The position numbers and the translations under genes were made by a program. This document shows positions 1 through 8,100 of a stretch of DNA of 35,356 nucleotides, piece after piece. The notes beneath the pieces were generated by a model. That model saw only the letters and a list, made by a program, of their open reading frames with translations. It was not told where the DNA came from and did not search any database. Position 1 is the first letter of the stretch. Each line of letters starts with the position of its first letter. This DNA is from an uncultured cyanobacterium (GTDB lineage: Bacteria > Cyanobacteriota > Cyanobacteriia > CACIAM-69d). The DNA lies in NCBI GenBank assembly GCA_937883785.1, contig CALGDE010000062.1, positions 1 to 35,356 of the forward strand. Reading direction: 5' to 3'.

Positions 1-330
1 AAACGCCTCACGGGTATACACCTCCAGTGCCCGTTGGTTCGCCGCGATCGCAATTTCTAAATTCAGCGATCGCACCCCCAGGGGAAACTGCCAAATGAAA
101 ACACCAAAGTCGTTGAATATGGACGCGCTAAATTCCGGTGAATACTTTTCCCTTAAGCGCTGAAACGCCCCCGGCAACTGCGCCAGAACCCCCTCATCAA
201 ACCCCGCCAAATTCCCCCGCCAAAATTCGTGGACTTGCACCTGGTCAAACTCCACCTCCACCATCTGCGCCAAAACCCCATCCACAAACCGCCCCGCCGG
301 CGACAGTCCATCTCCCGATTGCTTAACCAT
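1..330 (-). CDS. N-terminal part of a TPR-type (probably TPR/CHAT) protein, cut by the window edge
   Basis: An open minus-strand frame starts with ATG at 330 and runs without a stop to base 1, giving 110 residues. The first part is not recognised. It holds a segment with Gln, Phe and Trp residues (VHEFWRGNL, FGVFIWQFP). The visible end reads LNLEIAIAANQRALEVYTREAF, which resembles the start of the TPR array in large cyanobacterial TPR/CHAT proteins, where ALEVYTREAFP opens a tetratricopeptide helix pair. The start was chosen because it is the first ATG in this frame with a GGAG-type stretch upstream, although that stretch is somewhat distant. The gene is divergent from mntA at 448. The C-terminal effector or CHAT part, if present, lies outside the window, so the function is open. 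Confidence 0.6.
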   Translation of the reverse strand, partial: MVKQSGDGLSPAGRFVDGVLAQMVEVEFDQVQVHEFWRGNLAGFDEGVLAQLPGAFQRLREKYSPEFSASIFNDFGVFIWQFPLGVRSLNLEIAIAANQRALEVYTREAF

Positions 331-447
331 CACCACGCTCCCACCGCATCTCCTCCAGGATAATCTCCCCATCCCACCGCGCCCATCCCCTAAGCTGGAA
401 CAGTAAATCCAACCCTAAAAACAGTCTGGATTCTCACCCCACCAGCC

Positions 448-795
448 ATGGCTGAAGCCAAATATCCCCAAACGGCAATTCCATTGCCCACAGACGCCAT
501 CAAACACTTTTGCCAAAAGTGGCATATCACCGAATTCGCCCTATTCGGCTCCATCCTGCGCGACGATTTCCACGATAAAAGCGACATCGATATCCTGGTG
601 GACTTCTCCCCAACGGCAAAACGCGGACTTAGCGAAACCCTACAAATGCGCGACGAACTGCAAACCCTCTTCGACCGCAAAATCGACCTAATCGTTAAAC
701 CCGCCCTTCAACGCAGCGACAACTGGCTCCGCCGCCAAAACATCCTGGAAACCGCCCAAACCATCTATGTCGCGCAACCAAGAATCCCTTATTGA
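448..795 (+). CDS. mntA: MntA-type minimal nucleotidyltransferase (antitoxin)
   Basis: This 115-residue protein has the polymerase-beta-like nucleotidyltransferase signature: Gly34-Ser35, ten residues, then Asp46-x-Asp48 (FGSIL...SDIDILVDF). A third acidic position is Asp80 in KIDLIV. The set is the complete GSX10DXD plus Asp catalytic triad, so it should be active. In the MntA/HepT family this enzyme transfers AMP from ATP onto a tyrosine of the partner RNase toxin HepT and silences it. The hepT reading frame begins 29 bases before this gene ends, so the two are likely cotranscribed and translationally coupled. Start ATG at 448 lies close to the family's usual N-terminus. The pair sits beside a truncated TPR-type gene, a common setting for cyanobacterial toxin/antitoxin modules. 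Confidence 0.88.
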   Translation: MAEAKYPQTAIPLPTDAIKHFCQKWHITEFALFGSILRDDFHDKSDIDILVDFSPTAKRGLSETLQMRDELQTLFDRKIDLIVKPALQRSDNWLRRQNILETAQTIYVAQPRIPY

Positions 796-1096
796 CATCA
801 CCAACGCCGCCAACCGTGCCCTCCGCTACGCCAACGGCATCAGCAAAGCCGCCCTGGAAGCCAACGAAGAAAAGCTCTCCGCCATCCTCTATCAAATCAC
901 CATCATCGGCGAAGCTACCAAGCGCCTCTCTCCAGAGTTTCGACAGCAGCACCCAAACCTCCCCTGGCGAGAGATGGCAGGAATGCGCGACATTATCGTC
1001 CATGAATACGACCAACTCGACTTTGAGGTGATTTGGGACGTAATCAACAACAAGCTCCCAGACCTCCTAAGCCAAATTACGCCGCTAATTCAATGA
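767..1096 (+). CDS. hepT: HepT-type HEPN ribonuclease toxin (DUF86)
   Basis: This 109-residue, all-helical HEPN protein carries the motif Arg74-x4-His79-x-Tyr81 (RDIIVHEY). In this family Arg and His form the RNase active site, and the Tyr is the residue modified by AMP from MntA. The preceding ITIIGEATKRLSPEFR and WREMAGMRD segments are typical of the DUF86 family. The ATG at 767 lies inside the end of mntA (29-base overlap, different frame), and the two genes form one unit. All key residues are present, so an active, antitoxin-controlled RNase is expected. No independent promoter is evident. Family assignment is firm; the RNA target is unknown. Confidence 0.9.
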   Translation: MSRNQESLIDITNAANRALRYANGISKAALEANEEKLSAILYQITIIGEATKRLSPEFRQQHPNLPWREMAGMRDIIVHEYDQLDFEVIWDVINNKLPDLLSQITPLIQ

Positions 1097-1221
1097 CCTG
1101 TCCCAAGCTTCTGAACTAAAGGTAGCCACCCAGCCTGGAGCTGGCTGGCGATAGATTTCCTCCATGTCAGCCCCGAGGAGTAGCTCATTGCCGAAGAAAT
1201 CAACAAAATTGGGAGCGCATC

Positions 1222-2823
1222 TTACTGAGGTGCTGGTGGTTGGTGGGCATCTTTTAGTCCTTGCTTCAATCGGTCTAACTCCAGCTTTTGACTTTGAATT
1301 AGCTGCGCCATTCCCCGAATCGTGCGGGCCAGCGCCCCAATCTCATCCCCCCGTTCCATCACCTCATCCAACCCCAACTGCTTAGCATCAAAGGTTTCAT
1401 GCTCGATCGCCGCTGAAATCGCCGCCGTAACGTAATAAATCTCCGCCAAATCCTCCACGCTTTTATGGTGTCGCGCTTCAAAGGCATCCATCACCTGGTT
1501 GTAGCGAGTGGCGATATGTCCAATTTCCGTAAAGGGCTCCACCGGCACCCGCAAGCTCAGGTCGTGGGTTTCCGCCTGGCGATCCATCACCTGGAACAAA
1601 TTGTACGCATCGGTTTTCGCATTATGCTCCGACAAATTTAAGCCCAGCGCCTCATCTTCCGGAGAAATACGAAGGGGGAAGTAACGGTTCAGCACCCACA
1701 GCAACACCCAACTCACTCCAAAGCCCCACACCAAAGCCACCCCAACCCCCAAAGCCTGCACCAACACCTGGGCAAGCCGACCTAACCCCGTATCCAGCAC
1801 CGTTAAATTGCCCATTAGTCCCACACACAAGGTGCCCCACAGCCCGGCACCACCGTGAACCGCGATCGCATCCACCGCATCGTCCACCTCAAGCCGCACC
1901 AAAATCCGTATAGTCAGCACCGTTGCCGCCGCCCCCGTCGCGCCGATGATGATTGCGATCGCCGGAGACACCGCATGGGCACCGGCCGTAATGGCCACCA
2001 GCCCCGCCAAGGCACTATTCATCAACGGCTCAGCCTCCACCCGGCGATCGCTAACCCAACTTAAAGCGCCACCCCCCAGTAATCCCGCCACCCCCGCCAG
2101 CATCGTATTGACGATAATCCCCGGCACCGTATCGTCCAAAGCGAACGTGCTTCCGCCATTGAACCCAATCCACCCGAACCACAACACTAGGGTGCCTAGG
2201 ACAGAAAACGGCATATTAGAACCCTGGATTTTGACTGCACTTCCTTTTTTCAAAAACCGTCCCTGGCGCGGTCCAATAATGACGGCCGCCGCTAAACCCA
2301 CCCAAGCCCCCACACTATGGACCACCGTGGATCCCGCAAAATCCACAAAGCCCACATTATGGAGCCATCCCCCAATTTTCGCCGCATCTCCCAAAAATTC
2401 TGGCGCAATGCCATTCCACGCCCAATGTCCAAAGATGGGATAAATTGCCCCCGACACCAGGGAGGCGATCGCCAAATACCCTCCAAACTTCAGCCGCTCT
2501 GCCACCACCCCAGACACGATGGTCGTTGAGGTGCCGCAAAACATCGCTTGGAATAGGAAAAACACCGCGATCTTTGAAGATTCCAATCCCGGAAATAAAT
2601 CACCTCGCCCCCACCAGCCCACCACCGACAGGCCAAACATCAACGTAAATCCAAACGCCCAAAACAACCCCACAGATAATCCAAAATCCGCCAAGTTTTT
2701 GATGGCAACGTTGATGCTATTTTTCGACCGGGTCATCCCCGATTCCAAACACATAAACCCCGCTTGCATCAGAAACACCAAGCCTGAGCAAATCAGAATC
2801 CAAAGCAAATTAACGAGGGTCAT
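1222..2823 (-). CDS. amt: Amt ammonium transporter with C-terminal HAMP-like extension
   Basis: A 533-residue member of the Amt/Mep/Rh family. Residues 1-385 hold about eleven membrane helices. The two pore histidines are His169 (STVVHSVGA) and His323 (AVHGGAGLWG). A phenylalanine-rich vestibule segment (FFLFQAMFCG, about 88-97) precedes SGVVAERLKFG. The core ends with DEALGLNLSEH (390-400), the family's conserved cytosolic tail motif. About 133 further residues follow, beyond the usual 400-450. This tail contains two segments that look like HAMP or coiled-coil repeats (about 405-450 and 488-525), ending in a charged helix. That suggests a signalling or partner-binding tail, but there is no kinase or cyclase domain. 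Start ATG at 2823. A 15-bp tandem repeat lies upstream. No NtcA-type GTA-N8-TAC site was seen just upstream. Confidence 0.93.
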   Translation of the reverse strand: MTLVNLLWILICSGLVFLMQAGFMCLESGMTRSKNSINVAIKNLADFGLSVGLFWAFGFTLMFGLSVVGWWGRGDLFPGLESSKIAVFFLFQAMFCGTSTTIVSGVVAERLKFGGYLAIASLVSGAIYPIFGHWAWNGIAPEFLGDAAKIGGWLHNVGFVDFAGSTVVHSVGAWVGLAAAVIIGPRQGRFLKKGSAVKIQGSNMPFSVLGTLVLWFGWIGFNGGSTFALDDTVPGIIVNTMLAGVAGLLGGGALSWVSDRRVEAEPLMNSALAGLVAITAGAHAVSPAIAIIIGATGAAATVLTIRILVRLEVDDAVDAIAVHGGAGLWGTLCVGLMGNLTVLDTGLGRLAQVLVQALGVGVALVWGFGVSWVLLWVLNRYFPLRISPEDEALGLNLSEHNAKTDAYNLFQVMDRQAETHDLSLRVPVEPFTEIGHIATRYNQVMDAFEARHHKSVEDLAEIYYVTAAISAAIEHETFDAKQLGLDEVMERGDEIGALARTIRGMAQLIQSQKLELDRLKQGLKDAHQPPAPQ

Positions 2824-2885
2824 GGGGTTCGATCGGCTATTTTAAGCAAGTATTTTGGAACGGTTTTGACGGTGATAAACGCGGC

Positions 2886-2973
2886 AGTAATCAATGCAGC
2901 GATAGTAAATGCGAGTAATCCATGCGTCAGTAATCCATGCGTCAGTAATCCATGCGTCAGTAATCCATGCGGC
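2886..2973. repeat. 15-bp short tandem repeat upstream of amt
   Basis: Four copies in a row of the 15-bp unit AGTAATCCATGCGTC occupy 2914-2973; only the last one differs, ending in GGC. A degenerate copy at 2886-2900 (12 of 15 bases) and a fragment near 2904 precede them. The array lies between the end of the K+ channel gene and the start of amt, so it sits in the amt leader. It resembles the short tandemly repeated sequences common between cyanobacterial genes. Copy number may vary between strains. Confidence 0.9.
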
Positions 2974-3006
2974 GGAAATACGCTGGATTCTCGCAATTAC
3001 AGTGAT

Positions 3007-4071
3007 TTAACTCGGTAGGGAGCTGCGCCGAACTTTGAGTTGTTTTCTCCGAAAGTCGTACCGTTCAGCAAACTGAGGAATTTCATTCCGGTGCCCAATC
3101 ACGATCAGCGAGTCGCCAAGGTGCAAAATTTGCGAAGGATGGGGGCGAAAAATCGTACTGCCATCGGCTCGGCGAATGGCGATCGCAATAAACGCCCCCT
3201 TCGCCCGCACCTCCATTTCCATCACCGTACGTCCCAATGCCAATGAGCCTCGCCGCACCGTGAGCTCATCCATTTGCACTTCGATATTGGCCAACAAATC
3301 GTTTAGAAAACTACGCTCCTCAGGCTGATTTAAAAAATCCCGGCGATCGCCCTCAGCCATTAGACTTGCCATTTGCACCCCCCCAACGGTGATGGGCAAA
3401 ATCACCCGATCCGCCCCCGCCAGCCGCAGTTTTCGCTCCGTTTCTGGCACCTCCCCCCGCGCCAAAATCGTCAAATCATTATTCAACTCCCGCGCCGTCA
3501 GGGTAATAAACACATTCGTCGCATCGTCTGGCAGAGCCGTTGCCAACGTTCTCGCGCTTAAAATGCTGACGGCGTGGAGGCTATCTTCGTGGGTAGCATT
3601 GCCGTTGTGAATCAGATAGCCGCACTTCTCCGCCAGGGCAATGCGCTCCGGGTCGTTATCGATAATTGCAAAGGGATACTTCGCCGCATCGAGCTGCTGG
3701 GCAATCACCTGCCCCATGCGCCCAAAGCCACAAATAATCGCATGATCTTGAAGGTTCGCCATAGCCCGTTGCCGCTGCTGAAGATTTAACGCTCGGTGAA
3801 TTTCGCCTTCGGTCACCATTTGCAAAAATCCCCCAACGATATAAACCGCGGAGGTGGTTCCGGCAATAATCACCAGCATTGTAAAAACTTTCTGGGCAGC
3901 CCCCTCCAGGGGTTTCACTTCCCCATAGCCCACGCCAAAAATGGTGATAACGACCATATAGGCGGCTTCTAAAGGCGTCCAGCCAAAGCCGATATAGCCC
4001 AAGATGGCGATCGCAATGGTGCCCATAAAAAAGGCAAAACCGGTCAAAATGCGATGCTGAGAATCTTGCAT
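3007..4071 (-). CDS. Two-helix K+ channel with cytosolic RCK (TrkA-N/TrkA-C) module
   Basis: The protein has 354 residues if it starts at the ATG at 4071. A TTG at 4134 would add 21 residues, but these do not look like part of the family. Two membrane helices (about 10-30 and 60-85) flank a pore loop with the filter Gly46-Val-Gly-Tyr-Gly50 followed by Glu51. A RCK/TrkA-N Rossmann domain follows with GFGRMG (115-120), an acidic strand end (IIDND) and GNATHED. It runs to about 240. A TrkA-C domain (about 265-345) is recognisable by the segment ending GDSLIVIGH. The architecture is that of MthK-like ligand-gated channels for K+ flux across the plasma or thylakoid membrane. The ABC importer genes lie upstream and amt downstream on the same strand. 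The filter has Gly where canonical filters have Thr. Confidence 0.88.
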   Translation of the reverse strand: MQDSQHRILTGFAFFMGTIAIAILGYIGFGWTPLEAAYMVVITIFGVGYGEVKPLEGAAQKVFTMLVIIAGTTSAVYIVGGFLQMVTEGEIHRALNLQQRQRAMANLQDHAIICGFGRMGQVIAQQLDAAKYPFAIIDNDPERIALAEKCGYLIHNGNATHEDSLHAVSILSARTLATALPDDATNVFITLTARELNNDLTILARGEVPETERKLRLAGADRVILPITVGGVQMASLMAEGDRRDFLNQPEERSFLNDLLANIEVQMDELTVRRGSLALGRTVMEMEVRAKGAFIAIAIRRADGSTIFRPHPSQILHLGDSLIVIGHRNEIPQFAERYDFRRKQLKVRRSSLPS

Positions 4072-4208
4072 AAAAAAGCCGTCATTAGCGACCCAGTACT
4101 GCCAATGCAGTATCTTAACCGCCGCAATTCCCAAACGACGGTCGCTTAATCTACAATTCCCAACGCTCAGCCCAGATTTCTACTCAATCCCCTTCGCTGA
4201 CTCTAGCC

Positions 4209-5018
4209 CTACTGGTTAGGATTCACGGCGCTTTCGTGCCAGTCTTTTAACAGCGCATCAGAAATCAGAGATAGCACCGCAAAAATCACAATGCCCAAGC
4301 CCGTCACTAACAGCAATGCCGCAAACATACGAGGGATTTGCAAGTTATAGCTGGCAATCAAAATTTGATAGGCAATTCCAGATTTAGAACCGCCCGTTCC
4401 TGCCACAAACTCCGCCACAACGGCACCAATTAATGACAGCCCACCGCTGATTCTTAATCCCCCCAGAAAATAGGGCAAGGCGCTGGGTAGACGTAGATAA
4501 ATCAACCGTTGCCAAGGCGATGCGTTGTATAGGGTAAACAAGTTATTTAAGTTGCGATCTACGCTATTTAGTCCCAAGGTGGTATTGGATAGGATGGGAA
4601 AGAATGCTGCAATCCAAGCGCACAACACCAGAGCACCGAAGGTATTTTCCTTGAGCCAAATAATAATCAACGGAGCGATCGCCACCAGGGGCGTGGTTTG
4701 TAGCACCACCGCATAGGGAAATAGGCTGCGTTCAATCCACTTATTAATGGTGAAAAGAATGGCGATCGCCAGCCCCGAGCCAGCCGCCGTCAAAAACGCC
4801 ACAATCGTAATTTGAAACGTAACCGTCAGGGATGAAAATAGATCTCCCCAATTTTCAATTAACGTTTGAATAACTAATAGCGGCCCCGGCAAAAGATAGG
4901 GAGGCAATCCGGCGATGCGAACCAATAAATCCCACCCCAATATAAAGACAATTCCCACGGCGAAGGGGGCGAGCACATCGGGGGATAATAATTTTTCCGT
5001 CAGGGATTTATCGCGCAT
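4209..5018 (-). CDS. ABC importer permease, NitT/TauT (SsuC/TauC-like) family
   Basis: This 269-residue inner-membrane protein has about six helices. It carries the BPD-type permease signature: the EAA-like loop reads ASPWQRLIYLRLPSALPYFLGGLRIS (about 165-190), with the invariant Gly of the family's LP-x8-G pattern. The conserved SGGLSLIGAVVAEFVAG segment is typical of nitrate/sulfonate/taurine/pyrimidine importers. It is the third gene of a minus-strand operon, 59 bases after the ATPase gene, whose upstream partner is the binding protein. It would form the channel for a small anionic or nitrogen- or sulfur-containing solute. The substrate cannot be read from this sequence. ATG start at 5018. 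Confidence 0.88.
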   Translation of the reverse strand: MRDKSLTEKLLSPDVLAPFAVGIVFILGWDLLVRIAGLPPYLLPGPLLVIQTLIENWGDLFSSLTVTFQITIVAFLTAAGSGLAIAILFTINKWIERSLFPYAVVLQTTPLVAIAPLIIIWLKENTFGALVLCAWIAAFFPILSNTTLGLNSVDRNLNNLFTLYNASPWQRLIYLRLPSALPYFLGGLRISGGLSLIGAVVAEFVAGTGGSKSGIAYQILIASYNLQIPRMFAALLLVTGLGIVIFAVLSLISDALLKDWHESAVNPNQ

Positions 5019-5077
5019 GGGTGGAATTTTAAACGGTATTTGTGATGGGATTTTTAAGGGCGAAGGGTTAGGACGAA

Positions 5078-5932
5078 CTATTCCATTCCTTCCGCTAGGG
5101 CTTTGGCCAGTTGACGGCGATATTGACCGAATTCTGGGGACTGGCGGAAAGCTTCGGTGCGGGGATACGGCGCATCGATCACCAGGTCATCCACAATGCG
5201 CCCCGGATTCACCCCCATCACCGCCACCCGGGTGGACAAATACACCGCCTCGTAAATATTGTGGGTCACAAAAACCACGGTCCAGCGCTTTTGCCGCCAC
5301 AGGTTCATCAGGTCTTCGTTGAGGCGGTTGCGGGTGATTTCGTCGAGGGCACCAAAGGGCTCGTCCATCAGCAATACCTTCGGCTGGGTGACGATCGCCC
5401 GAGCAATGGACACCCGCATTTTCATCCCCCCCGATAGCTGCCGGGGAAACGCCTTTTCAGAGCCCTTCAACCCTACGAGGGCGATCGCCTCGGTCACCGC
5501 CTGCTGGGTTTGCTTTTTCGACTGCCCCGCCAATTTCAGCGGCAGCCGCACATTTTCCTCCACATTGGACCAGGGCAGCAACGACGCGTCCTGAAACACA
5601 AACGCCAAATCCTTGCGAAACTCCGGCATGGCCCACTGCAAATCCCCTTGGGTGGGCTTGCTCAGTCCGGCGATTAACCCTAGCACCGTGCTTTTGCCGC
5701 AGCCGGATGGTCCCACCAGGCTCAGAAACTCCCCCTGTTTTACCGATAAATCTACATCTTGCAGGGCGATCGTCCCCGAGGGATACACTTTGCTCACCCG
5801 ATCCAAAATCACGGTGGGGGCAACATCTTTGTAGGACGTGGATGAAGAATAAGCAGACGAGGAGGTCACGCGGGAATCACCAAAAACGGAGGATAAATGG
5901 GGCGGATCAATCAGGCGCTGCGCCGTTAGCAT
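5078..5932 (-). CDS. ABC importer ATPase, NitT/TauT (SsuB/TauB-like) family
   Basis: A 284-residue ATP-binding cassette. In numbering from the ATG at 5932 the motifs are Walker A GPSGCGKST (74-82), Q-loop Gln114 (FQDASLLPW), signature LSGGM (166-170), Walker B VLLMDE (186-191) and the switch His224 (THNIYEAV). All catalytic residues are present. The first about 38 residues, rich in Ser and Thr, precede the cassette and are not conserved in the family. An in-frame TTG at 5947 is a less likely start. The gene begins 45 bases after the binding-protein gene and is followed by the permease, so the three form one importer operon that powers uptake from the periplasm. Confidence 0.92.
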   Translation of the reverse strand: MLTAQRLIDPPHLSSVFGDSRVTSSSAYSSSTSYKDVAPTVILDRVSKVYPSGTIALQDVDLSVKQGEFLSLVGPSGCGKSTVLGLIAGLSKPTQGDLQWAMPEFRKDLAFVFQDASLLPWSNVEENVRLPLKLAGQSKKQTQQAVTEAIALVGLKGSEKAFPRQLSGGMKMRVSIARAIVTQPKVLLMDEPFGALDEITRNRLNEDLMNLWRQKRWTVVFVTHNIYEAVYLSTRVAVMGVNPGRIVDDLVIDAPYPRTEAFRQSPEFGQYRRQLAKALAEGME

Positions 5933-5977
5933 ATTTGAGCTTAACAAAATATTTCTAAGCCCACAGCGCCAAGCTGC

Positions 5978-7015
5978 CTAGCCCGCCGTCGGCAAATCCT
6001 GCACAAAGTCCAGCACAAACGCTGACTCGTAGGGCACGTTGGTGTCGTACACGCCCCATTCCACCATGCTTTCGAAAAATCCTTGCCAGCGATCGCCCGT
6101 CATATAGCCAATGCCCTGGGTTTCCGCATCCCCTGAGCGCACAATGCCGTACTCCCTCAAGGTGTCCACGCCGTAATCCAACAAATCCCCCGGCATTTCC
6201 GGGTGATCCTTGCGAATTAGCTGATTGGCCGGCGTCGGATCTTTGAGATAACTTTGCCACCCTTCAGAGCTAGCCTGCACAAAACGCTGCACCACCTCCG
6301 GCTTCTTCTCGATAATGGCGCGGGTGGTGTCGATGGTGGTGGCGTAGGGAGTATAGCCATAGTCCGCCAGCAAAAATACCACCGGCTTTTCCCCCAGCTC
6401 CTGGGCTAAGGTAAACGGCTCCGAGGTGATGTAGCCTTGCTGGGAGGACATGGGATCGGCAAGGAACGGCGCTGGGCTGAAGTTGTACACCCGTCGCTGG
6501 GCGTCCGTAAAGCCGTAGCGGTTCGACAACAGTCCCCAAAAATCGTTCACGGACGCTTGGGTCACAAAAATGGGGCGATCCTTTAAGTCTCCCAAATCCT
6601 CCACGTTCGTATTGGGATGGGCGATGATGCACCGGGGATCCTTTTGGAACATCGCCGCCACGGTCACGATGGGAGCCTGTTGAGCCACGGCGTTAATGGC
6701 TTGGGTGCTGTTGCTCATGGCAAAGTCGGCGACGCCCCCCAACAGGAGCTGTGATCCCGACACCTGGGGACCACCCATGCGCAAGGTCACCGCCAATCCG
6801 TATTTTTCGTAAACCCCTGTGGCTAGCGCCTGGTAAAAACCGCCGTGTTCTGCCTGGGCTAGCCAGTCCGTCACCATGGTCACCTTGTCGAGCCCGTCGG
6901 GGGTCTTTTCCGCCTGGGGATCGGCGGGGTTGCCACCACAGGCGGTGATAATGCTGGATCCAACGGCGAAGGTGCCATATTGCAAAAGTTGCCGACGGCT
7001 AAGGCGAGGAAGCAT
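5978..7015 (-). CDS. Periplasmic substrate-binding protein, SsuA/THI5-like (NMT1 superfamily), Tat-lipoprotein
   Basis: A 345-residue solute-binding protein. The N-terminus has a twin-arginine motif (LSRRQLLQ, Arg7-Arg8), a hydrophobic stretch and a lipobox ITAC with Cys26. It is therefore probably exported folded by Tat and then lipid-anchored. The mature part starts with the family hallmark TDWLAQAEHGGFYQALATGVYEK, then GPQVSGSQLLLGGVADF, matching the NMT1/THI5-SsuA fold. First gene of the importer operon. A TTG two codons upstream (7021) is possible, but the ATG at 7015 fits the signal better. Ligand candidates from family knowledge are sulfonates, nitrate or nitrite, and thiamine-precursor pyrimidines. 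None can be chosen on sequence alone. Confidence 0.87.
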   Translation of the reverse strand: MLPRLSRRQLLQYGTFAVGSSIITACGGNPADPQAEKTPDGLDKVTMVTDWLAQAEHGGFYQALATGVYEKYGLAVTLRMGGPQVSGSQLLLGGVADFAMSNSTQAINAVAQQAPIVTVAAMFQKDPRCIIAHPNTNVEDLGDLKDRPIFVTQASVNDFWGLLSNRYGFTDAQRRVYNFSPAPFLADPMSSQQGYITSEPFTLAQELGEKPVVFLLADYGYTPYATTIDTTRAIIEKKPEVVQRFVQASSEGWQSYLKDPTPANQLIRKDHPEMPGDLLDYGVDTLREYGIVRSGDAETQGIGYMTGDRWQGFFESMVEWGVYDTNVPYESAFVLDFVQDLPTAG

Positions 7016-7086
7016 GGGCAAAAATGGCTAAAAGTTAGTGAACAGTGGTCATATATCTGTTGCGATTTTAGTTGAATTTCCCGGCT

Positions 7087-8064
7087 TTAATTCGCTGAAG
7101 CGTCCTCGGGGATCATCTGTAAAAAGCTTTTGACCCAGCCCCAAACGGTGTCCCACTGGTGAGGATCATCACTATCAACCCACTTGATGGAAGAATCACC
7201 GCGAAACCAGGTGCGTTGCCGTTTAGCAAACTGGCGAGTGTGACGAACGATTTGCGCCTCCGCTTGCTCTAGGGTTAGGTGCCCGTCTAAATATTTACCG
7301 GTTTCGTCGTAGCCGAGGGTTTTTAGCAGGGGCAGGTTTGCGCCGTAGCGATCGCGCAGTCCCTGAACCTCCTCCGCTAGCCCCTGGTTGATCATGGCTG
7401 CCGTGCGCTTTTTGATGCGACCAGTGAGGCGATCGCCTGGATGATCCGCCCCTTTTTTACCCACGGGATCATTTAAGCAATCTACCCCAATGGTAAGAAT
7501 CGGATAATTGGGAGGCTCTTCCCCTTGTAAGGACGACAGGGGAAAACCAGTGGCGTAAAACACCTCGAGGGCACGGAGAGTTCTGGTGGAATCATTGGGG
7601 TGAATTTTTTCGCTGGCGGGAGCATCCACCTGACGCAGCCATTGATAACGCTCGTGCTGGTCAATACTTTTAAGCTGCGATCGCAATTCACCCTGGGGGG
7701 GCACCTGGGGAATTTTCATGCCCCGCACAATGGACTTAATGTATAAACCAGTACCGCCCACCACTAAGGGCACGGCAATATCCGTATCGGGCTGACGGTG
7801 AATTTTTTTAATTAGCGCCTGGGCTTGGGATTGATACACCGCCAAGGTTAAATTTTCGCGGGGATCCCAACAGTCCACCAAATGGTGCGGCACCTGGGCA
7901 CGCTCCTCCAACGTTGGCTTGGCGGTGCCGATATCTAACTCCCGATAAATTTGCCGAGAATCTGCGCCGAGGATCGGAGACCCTAGCTTTTTGCCCAGGG
8001 CGATCGCCAGCGCCGTTTTACCCGCCGCCGTGGGACCACCAATAACAATTAGCCCTCGCTTCAA
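7087..8064 (-). CDS. miaA: tRNA dimethylallyltransferase
   Basis: This 325-residue enzyme transfers a dimethylallyl group to N6 of A37 in tRNAs that read UNN codons. The family signatures are complete: P-loop GPTAAGKT (10-17), DSRQIYRELDIGTAKP, the tRNA-contact segment VVGGTGLYIKS, KTLGYDE, and the C-terminal TRQFAKRQRTWFR. The frame has no ATG or GTG between the preceding in-frame stop (8101-8103) and the P-loop. The TTG at 8064 is therefore the natural start, and it gives an N-terminus of family length. An upstream small exported protein ends 36 bases earlier in the same frame, so the two are likely cotranscribed. The ABC importer operon follows after about 70 bases. Confidence 0.96.
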   Translation of the reverse strand: MKRGLIVIGGPTAAGKTALAIALGKKLGSPILGADSRQIYRELDIGTAKPTLEERAQVPHHLVDCWDPRENLTLAVYQSQAQALIKKIHRQPDTDIAVPLVVGGTGLYIKSIVRGMKIPQVPPQGELRSQLKSIDQHERYQWLRQVDAPASEKIHPNDSTRTLRALEVFYATGFPLSSLQGEEPPNYPILTIGVDCLNDPVGKKGADHPGDRLTGRIKKRTAAMINQGLAEEVQGLRDRYGANLPLLKTLGYDETGKYLDGHLTLEQAEAQIVRHTRQFAKRQRTWFRGDSSIKWVDSDDPHQWDTVWGWVKSFLQMIPEDASAN

Positions 8065-8100
8065 GAGTTTTTGCTGGGTAAACTTTCGCCCGGTAAATCG

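Noticed and set aside
1097-1221. Possible gene remnant between hepT and amt
   Set aside because: A short frame reading LIAEEINKIGS was noticed, but it is only about 14 codons and cannot be separated from chance.
2914-2973. Tandem repeats as a CRISPR array
   Set aside because: The 15-bp units are directly adjacent with no spacers, and no cas genes are nearby.
2824-3006. NtcA binding site for amt
   Set aside because: No GTA-N8-TAC arrangement is found in the spacer; the many GTA triplets come from the tandem repeat.
4072-4134. TTG start extending the K+ channel by 21 residues
   Set aside because: The extension is Trp-rich without family likeness, and the ATG at 4071 directly precedes the first helix.
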